Positions 58,923 to 64,000 of a stretch of DNA of 64,000 nucleotides are shown in pieces. A program made the translations under genes and the position numbers. The stretch's first letter is position 1, and every line of letters starts with the position of its first letter. The notes under the pieces are model-generated. The model saw only the letters and a list, made by a program, of their open reading frames with translations, did no database searches and had not been told where the DNA came from. The stretch spans positions 62,001-126,000 of the forward strand of contig CAVRFM010000019.1 of assembly GCA_963720375.1 (NCBI GenBank), read 5' to 3'. This DNA comes from JAPLHP01 sp963720375. Lineage in GTDB: Bacteria; Chloroflexota; Dehalococcoidia; UBA2247; RBG-13-53-26.

Positions 58923-60611
58923 ATGACTGAGACAGAGCAAAAAACTCCCTCCGATTTTATTCGGGATATCATCAATGACGACATCAAGAACAACAAATAC
59001 GGAGGGCGCGTGCACACGCGGTTCCCGCCCGAGCCGAACGGCTACTTGCACATCGGCCACGCCAAATCAATCTGCCTCAATTTCGGCATCGCCGCCCAGT
59101 ATAAAGGCCTGTGCAACCTGCGTTTCGATGATACGAATCCCACCAAGGAGGAACATGAATATGTCCAGTCGATCATAGAGGACGTACGCTGGATCGGTTT
59201 CGACTGGGAGGACAGGTTATTCTATGCATCGGACTATTTTGAGCAGATGTACCACTACGCCGTCCAGTTGATCAAAGATGGCAAGGCTTATGTCGACGAC
59301 CTGAGCAGCGACGATACCAGGGAGTACCGCGGCACCCTTACCGAGCCCGGCAAGGAGAGCCCGTACCGCAACCGCTCTGCGGAGGAGAATCTCAACCTGT
59401 TCGAACGCATGAGGGCAGGAGAGTTTGAGAACGGCACACGAGTGCTTCGCGCCAAGATCGACATGGCATCGCCGAACCTCAATATGCGCGATCCGGTTAT
59501 GTACCGCATCCTGCATGCAGAGCATCATCGTACAGGCAACAAGTGGTGCATCTACCCTATGTATGACTGGGCCCACGGACTCGAGGACTCTATCGAAGGC
59601 ATCACTCATTCCATTTGTACGCTGGAATTCGAGGACCACCGCCCATTGTACGACTGGTTTCTTGACCAGCTTGGGGTCTATCATCCGCAACAGATCGAGT
59701 TCGCCCGCCTCAATCTCACCTACACTGTGATGAGTAAGCGGAAGTTGCTGCAGTTGGTGCAGCGGGGGCACGTCACCGGCTGGGACGATCCCCGGCTACT
59801 CACAGTCTCCGGTCTGCGCAGACGCGGGTATACGCCGAACTCCATCCGCAATTTCTGCGACCGTATCGGCGTTGCTAAGACAGACAGCACTATCGACATC
59901 GCGCTGCTTGAGCACTGCATCCGGGATGATCTGAACAAGAGCGCCCCGCGCGTTATGGCCGTGTTGAACCCCCTCCGTGTGGTCATCGACAATTACCCTG
60001 AGGGCCAAACCGAAGAGATGGATGCCATTAACAACCCTGAAGACCCCGGTGCCGGTACGCGCAAGGTGCCATTCTCACGCGTGCTATACATCGAGCAGGA
60101 CGATTTCCGCGAAGACCCACCGAGCAAGTTCTTCCGTCTGGCCCCAGGCCGCGAGGTGCGGCTGCGGTACGCCTATCTCATCACCTGTGTTGGGCTGGTG
60201 AAGGATGAGCGCACCGGAGAGGTGGTCGAGCTGCATTGCACCTACGATCCAGCAACTCGCGGTGGGGACACGCCGGACGGCCGCAAGGTCAAAGGAACCA
60301 TACACTGGGTTTCGGCAGCCCACGCGCTTGAGGCGGAGGTACGCCTTTACGATCGGCTATTTACGGCAGAAGACCCCGGCAATCTCACAGATGGGGGCAG
60401 TTTTGAAAGTGTCCTAAACCCCGATTCGCTGCAGATTCTGAGGGGTTATGTCGAGCCCAGTCTTGCAGGAGCGGCCCCGGGAAGCCGTTATCAGTTCGAA
60501 CGGCTAGGTTATTTCTGCGTAGATTCAAAGGACTCTTCTACCGAACGGTTGGTATTCAACCGGACGGTTACCTTACGCGATTCGTGGGCCAAGATCGAGA
60601 AACAGCTTTGA
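58923..60611 (+). CDS. glnS: Glutaminyl-tRNA synthetase
   Basis: This is a 562-residue GlnRS. It has RFPPEPNGYLHIGHAKSICLNFG (HIGH), DDTNPTKEEHEYV, CIYPMYDWAHGLEDSIEGITHS and VMSKRKL (KMSKS equivalent), then the two C-terminal beta-barrel anticodon domains. It charges tRNA-Gln directly, while most bacteria outside Proteobacteria and a few others use the GatCAB route. Codons here look richer in G and C than neighbours, suggesting past transfer. It is divergent from gltX. Confidence 0.95.
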   Translation: MTETEQKTPSDFIRDIINDDIKNNKYGGRVHTRFPPEPNGYLHIGHAKSICLNFGIAAQYKGLCNLRFDDTNPTKEEHEYVQSIIEDVRWIGFDWEDRLFYASDYFEQMYHYAVQLIKDGKAYVDDLSSDDTREYRGTLTEPGKESPYRNRSAEENLNLFERMRAGEFENGTRVLRAKIDMASPNLNMRDPVMYRILHAEHHRTGNKWCIYPMYDWAHGLEDSIEGITHSICTLEFEDHRPLYDWFLDQLGVYHPQQIEFARLNLTYTVMSKRKLLQLVQRGHVTGWDDPRLLTVSGLRRRGYTPNSIRNFCDRIGVAKTDSTIDIALLEHCIRDDLNKSAPRVMAVLNPLRVVIDNYPEGQTEEMDAINNPEDPGAGTRKVPFSRVLYIEQDDFREDPPSKFFRLAPGREVRLRYAYLITCVGLVKDERTGEVVELHCTYDPATRGGDTPDGRKVKGTIHWVSAAHALEAEVRLYDRLFTAEDPGNLTDGGSFESVLNPDSLQILRGYVEPSLAGAAPGSRYQFERLGYFCVDSKDSSTERLVFNRTVTLRDSWAKIEKQL

Positions 60612-60657
60612 AATGACACCCTTGTTATAAAGTGCGAGCCGCTATAGGAAACAAAGC

Positions 60658-61569
60658 CTACAACCGCGAGACTTTTTCCAGTGCTTCCTCGAGGTCCGCT
60701 GGCAGTTCCGATCGGAATTCCACATACTCTCCCGTGCTGGGAAGCCGGAATCCCAGCAGGAAAGCATGCACAAACTGCCTTTCAAGACATGCTGTTCTCA
60801 TCCCATATACAGGATCACCAGCTACTGGCCAACCCATGCGCGAGAAATGCACCCGGATCTGATGAGTGCGTCCTGTTTGGAGCGTTGCCTCTACCAGGGT
60901 ATAACCGTCCAGCCGTCTTCTCACCTTATAGAGCGTGCGGGCTTCCCTTCCCCCAGGGACTACCGCCATCCTTTTACGGTCCTTGGGATGCCGGCCTATG
61001 GGAGCTTCAATAACACCCTCTTCTGGAGAAGGATGTCCTTTGACCAATACAAGGTATTTTTTTAATACGCGGCGGCTCTTCAATTGCGCAGAAAGATTTA
61101 ACTGGGCTACCTTGTTCTTGGCTACTACCATCACTCCTGAAGTATCTTTGTCCAGCCGATGTACTATTCCAGGACGCACCGAACCATCGATGTTTGAGAT
61201 ACCAGGACAATGAGCCAGGACAGCATTCATCAGGGTGCGACTCGGATGGCCGGGGGCGGGATAGACCGTGATACCAGCAGGCTTGTCAATGACCAGAAGG
61301 TCACTGTCCTCATAAAGAACAGCCAGTGGCATGTGCTCAGCAACAAGAGCAGGTGATGGTTCAGGCGGGGGCAAGTTGACGACAATAGCATCGCCAACCT
61401 TGATCTTGAGACTCGGCTTTGCCACCCTGTCATTCACGGTCACATGGCCACTATTGATCAGTTTTTGGACATGGGAACGGGTAAAGTCCTTATCTGATTC
61501 GCAGATATACAAATCGAGGCGTAGGCCTGCCTTAGCTGCTATGAGATGAATGGTTTTGGCTATTTCCAT
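60658..61569 (-). CDS. rluD: RluA/RluD-family pseudouridine synthase
   Basis: This 303-residue protein has an N-terminal S4 RNA-binding domain (RLDLYICESDKDFTRSHVQKLINSG) and the catalytic core with Asp in HRLDKDTSGVMVVAKN. ATLQTGRTHQIRVH is the typical third motif. It isomerises uridines in 23S rRNA. It starts in a TAATG overlap with the lspA stop, so they are coupled. Confidence 0.92.
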   Translation of the reverse strand: MEIAKTIHLIAAKAGLRLDLYICESDKDFTRSHVQKLINSGHVTVNDRVAKPSLKIKVGDAIVVNLPPPEPSPALVAEHMPLAVLYEDSDLLVIDKPAGITVYPAPGHPSRTLMNAVLAHCPGISNIDGSVRPGIVHRLDKDTSGVMVVAKNKVAQLNLSAQLKSRRVLKKYLVLVKGHPSPEEGVIEAPIGRHPKDRKRMAVVPGGREARTLYKVRRRLDGYTLVEATLQTGRTHQIRVHFSRMGWPVAGDPVYGMRTACLERQFVHAFLLGFRLPSTGEYVEFRSELPADLEEALEKVSRL

Positions 61570-62045
61570 TAGCCATGCTTTGGCGTCTTTCGCAGGCGAA
61601 ACCCGAAGATAAAGACAATGAAGAGAAGTGTACCTAGAAGGATAGCCATATCAGCAAGGTTGAAAGTCGGCCACTGAAAACGGCCCCAATGGATATCAAC
61701 AAAGTCAGTCACATGGCCAAAGAATAGTCGATCGACCAGGTTGCCCAAGCTCCCACCAACGAAAAAACCCATGGCCACATTCATCAAGCTGTTATTGAAC
61801 AGGCTATATCGATAGTAGAGGAAAAGGGCAACGACTACCACGACCAAAGGCAAAATCAAAGAAACTGTTGCCGGCATCCCAATTCCAAATATGATACCCC
61901 TATTGGCCACATAGGTCAGCCTGAAAATTCCCTCGCGTGGTACCGACTCCCCCAAAGCCAAATTCTCTCTGACCCACAGCTTGCTCAGCTGATCCGCAGC
62001 CAAAACTGAAAAGGCAATGATGAAAGGGCTTTTGGGGATTGTCAA
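61569..62045 (-). CDS. lspA: Lipoprotein signal peptidase
   Basis: This protein has four membrane segments and the two catalytic Asp in GNLVDRLFFGHVTDFVDI and TFNLADMAIL. It cleaves signal peptides of prolipoproteins. I chose TTG 62045, one base after the dksA stop, giving about 158 residues, the normal length. An ATG at 62135 would add 30 basic residues and overlap dksA. Its stop overlaps the rluD start. Confidence 0.9.
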   Translation of the reverse strand: MTIPKSPFIIAFSVLAADQLSKLWVRENLALGESVPREGIFRLTYVANRGIIFGIGMPATVSLILPLVVVVVALFLYYRYSLFNNSLMNVAMGFFVGGSLGNLVDRLFFGHVTDFVDIHWGRFQWPTFNLADMAILLGTLLFIVFIFGFRLRKTPKHG

Positions 62046-62046
62046 A

Positions 62047-62430
62047 CTATCTTGAAGGGAGTCTACCTTTTGCGCTTTTCGCCTCCTGCCGTGCTTTACA
62101 GCTGAGGCATAGATTCGCTTGAGGCAGGACCTCAAGCCGAGCCATTTCTACAGACTGGCCACAAATATCACAGAGGCCATAAGTCCCCTTCTCCAACTTC
62201 TGCAAGGCGTGCTCTACTTCACTGAGTTGTCCACTCACACGTCTCTCCAACGCCAGCCTCTTTTCCAGTTCAAAGGCCTCGGTAGCCCCCTCCTCCTTTT
62301 TCCCATAAGGGCTGCCTTCCTTTGTCTCACCCACAGCCGGAGCACTCGCTCGCAACTGATCCAACGCTTTGCCCAAGCGTTCCCGCTCTTCTTTTAACCG
62401 TCGACCGAGTTCATCAAAGGTGACAGCCAT
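62047..62430 (-). CDS. DksA/TraR-type zinc-finger protein
   Basis: This 127-residue protein begins with a coiled coil (residues 1-85), then a C4 zinc finger CDICG...CLSCK. The pattern is that of DksA/TraR, which bind RNA polymerase secondary channel and alter transcription with ppGpp. The coiled-coil tip lacks an obvious DxxDxA motif, so function may differ. It is the first gene of a dksA-like/lspA/rluD operon. Confidence 0.87.
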   Translation of the reverse strand: MAVTFDELGRRLKEERERLGKALDQLRASAPAVGETKEGSPYGKKEEGATEAFELEKRLALERRVSGQLSEVEHALQKLEKGTYGLCDICGQSVEMARLEVLPQANLCLSCKARQEAKSAKGRLPSR

Positions 62431-62536
62431 TTTGTTTCCTCTCCTCTACGTCAAGTCACTGCTTAGCTGCAACAGAGGAAACTCAGTTAGCGAAACAGTG
62501 AAATCAAACCAGCTTGTGGGAAAAGCTGTTTTTTGA

Positions 62537-62565
62537 ATTGTAACCTGAGTCGTACAAATAGTCAA
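62537..62565 (-). promoter_or_regulatory. Sigma-70 promoter of the dksA-lspA-rluD operon
   Basis: On the minus strand TTGACT and TACAAT are exactly 17 bases apart; each box matches five of six. The start would be about 100 bases before ATG 62430. Confidence 0.7.
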
Positions 62566-62678
62566 GCGCTGTAAGGTTATCATCCAATAATAGCCCTCAC
62601 ATTGTGGGCAACCACCACAACGTATTACTATTTGGTATTGGCTATTGGCATCAAAACGCAGGAGCCCAGATCAACAAG

Positions 62679-62840
62679 ATGGACAAACTAGACAGAATCT
62701 CTCCCGCCAAGTTGGACAAGACACTCAGTCAATGGACACTGCCACTCCTCCCCTCAGAACTCGCAGTGTACCTGAAAACACAGCCAGAGAGAACCATGGA
62801 CCTGAAAGAATTGAGCAATCGGGTGAAGAAAGAACTTTAG
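62679..62840 (+). CDS. Small hypothetical protein (53 aa)
   Basis: The frame from ATG 62679 encodes a short protein with a helical C-terminus (ERTMDLKELSNRVKKEL). GGAG lies 14 bases before the start, which is too far for a strong site; GTG 62604 is a longer alternative. It precedes the transglutaminase-like gene by 37 bases and may be in one transcript. Function unknown. Confidence 0.4.
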   Translation: MDKLDRISPAKLDKTLSQWTLPLLPSELAVYLKTQPERTMDLKELSNRVKKEL

Positions 62841-62877
62841 CCAGACCAAAGACAATCTCCAAAAGGCAAGGATTGAA

Positions 62878-63729
62878 TTGACCGTCATGGACTGGCTATA
62901 CACCTTCATAAGAGCAAACATCAAGCGGGGCCGGTTTTTTGAACTGGAGCGAGTGCTCAGCGAGAGGCGTGCCGACTGCCTGGGTTATGTCAAGATATTC
63001 AACATGCTGGGGAGGAGACTGGCACTGGACATAGGTGCCGTAGACGTAGTCATCGATAACGCAGGCAGATACATTCCCCATATAGTTAATATCCTCAAAC
63101 TGGCCAACAAGAGAATCTATTTCATTGATCCTTGGTATGGTTCCAAAGACATAAACCACCAAAGAATAGGTCTACAGGTGAAAGAGGGATCAGGGTGGGT
63201 AATAAGGGATGTAAACCGGGATGAACTGGAAAGCCTCGCAGATGTCAGGGGACTACCTCAGCAGTGCATTGATGCCACAACCTACTACATGATGGCAAAT
63301 CGCCACCTGGAAAAGGGACTCCGATACTCTGACGATAACGAACTTGGCAAAGCTATAGTCTGCTATGATGCCGCCATTGCACTGTATCCAGAAAACGCCC
63401 GCTTCTACTTCAATCGAGCCATTGCCCATGAGAACAAAGGAAATATAGAGCAGGCACAGAACGACTATACCAGAGCTATGCAAGACGAGCCCAGCCAGAT
63501 TCGGGTCACGGCCAGGCAGCATGAAGAGGTAACCCAGCTAATGGGCTTGGATCAGATGCAAGTGAGCAGCAGGAACCAAGAGATATATCTGTTATATAAG
63601 AGATTCGTCACTGGTCAAGGGGTATCTCCAAAAGACATAGCTGCCAAATATCAAATATGCACAGGGGAAGTGGAAAGAATAACGTCACAAATAGAGCAAA
63701 GGCTACCACTTGTTATACAAAACATGTAG
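62878..63729 (+). CDS. Transglutaminase-like protein with TPR repeats
   Basis: The 283-residue protein carries three parts. The N-terminal (30-90) resembles a transglutaminase-like fold, with candidate triad C34 (RADCLGYVKIF), H68 (YIPHIV) and D84 (YFIDPWYG). TPR-like helices span about 145-205, with KAIVCYDAAIALYPENARFYFN and NRAIAHENKGNIEQAQNDY. The C-terminal (about 235-280) has a helix-turn-helix look (VSPKDIAAKYQICTGEVERI). TTG 62878 has AAGGA five bases before it; ATG 62887 is close. Similar proteins handle protein modification or cleavage. The combination is rare to me and the function unknown. Confidence 0.72.
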   Translation: MTVMDWLYTFIRANIKRGRFFELERVLSERRADCLGYVKIFNMLGRRLALDIGAVDVVIDNAGRYIPHIVNILKLANKRIYFIDPWYGSKDINHQRIGLQVKEGSGWVIRDVNRDELESLADVRGLPQQCIDATTYYMMANRHLEKGLRYSDDNELGKAIVCYDAAIALYPENARFYFNRAIAHENKGNIEQAQNDYTRAMQDEPSQIRVTARQHEEVTQLMGLDQMQVSSRNQEIYLLYKRFVTGQGVSPKDIAAKYQICTGEVERITSQIEQRLPLVIQNM

Positions 63730-63766
63730 GTTAAATAAGGGGAGTTTCGCATAAAAGCCGGAGGGC

Positions 63767-64000
63767 TTACTCCTTATCTTCTTTTACCCAATATTCCACC
63801 TCGATCACTTTATTATCCCTTCTTGCACGCAGTCGAGATCTCAGAGTGGCAAGGTAGAAAACAAGGCCAAACACTGAAAGAAACAATAAGAAAAGAAAAA
63901 GGAGCAATACAAAGAGGATAATAAGCGGAGTAGCTATCAAAAACAGCGGTATCAGCCACCCCAGAGGAACTACCCTTGATAGCCTACCTACGCGAGTTTG
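63767..64000 (-). CDS. Membrane protein, C-terminal end only (5' end outside window)
   Basis: On the minus strand an open frame enters from the window end and stops at 63767. It gives 77 residues: a basic stretch, two adjacent hydrophobic segments (VVPLGWLIPLFLIATPLIIL and VLLLFLFLLFLSVFGLVFYL), then a charged tail with Arg-rich and acidic parts (EVEYWVKEDKE). The frame is open throughout. It is convergent with the transglutaminase-like gene. Family unknown because the main part lies outside. Confidence 0.65.
   Translation of the reverse strand, partial: QTRVGRLSRVVPLGWLIPLFLIATPLIILFVLLLFLFLLFLSVFGLVFYLATLRSRLRARRDNKVIEVEYWVKEDKE

Noticed and set aside
1..64000. CRISPR arrays, rRNA genes, complete insertion sequences
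   Set aside because: I found no regularly spaced repeats, rRNA sequences or transposase genes with inverted ends in the window.

Overview
The window is bacterial chromosome, densely coded, with G+C near one half by eye. It combines housekeeping genes with two accessory regions. Gene content suggests a Chloroflexota lineage, most likely Dehalococcoidia-like: aspS-tig-clpP, a HisZ/HisG pair, paired CaiB-type CoA-transferases, a PurN-like formyltransferase and a YfhO-like membrane protein. No marker in the window proves this, so the assignment is an inference.

Positions 1-18,400 form a cell-surface polysaccharide locus. It has a TPP enzyme, an HpcH/HpaI-type aldolase, an SDR and a 3-dehydroquinate-synthase-like cyclase in one tight operon with a GT2 transferase. 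It also holds CDP-sugar genes (cytidylyltransferase and 4,6-dehydratase-like), a flippase, an O-antigen-ligase-like protein, a GT4 transferase and large GT-C-like membrane proteins. Part of it is decaying. One GT2 gene has several frameshifts, a second flippase has lost its middle, and two further genes carry single-base shifts.

Positions 18,646-24,856 are a 6.2 kb integrated element bounded by 42-bp direct copies of the 5' half of tRNA-Ser(CGA). It carries a tyrosine integrase, an excisionase-like protein, a two-tyrosine HUH replication initiator of the phiX174 gpA type, an unknown protein coupled to the integrase, and a putative restriction-modification pair (BglII-like nuclease plus MT-A70-type adenine methyltransferase). 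Insertion separated the host tRNA promoter from two tandem tRNA-Ser genes and placed that promoter in front of the restriction-modification pair.

Positions 25,000-64,000 are mostly core genes. They run dprA-topA-aroQ-pepP-PHP-formyltransferase; aspS-tig-clpP; a zinc-ribbon protein, RNase HI and RNase P RNA; hisZ and a tandem-domain HisG; enoyl-CoA hydratase-plsC-ispH; yceD-rpmF-fabD; nusB-acpP-lysA-holB-hisC; two VOC proteins; hisB; paired CoA-transferases; divergent gltX and glnS; dksA-lspA-rluD; and a transglutaminase/TPR protein. The most unusual core gene is hisG, in which two ATP-phosphoribosyltransferase domains are fused and only the second keeps a good PRPP loop.
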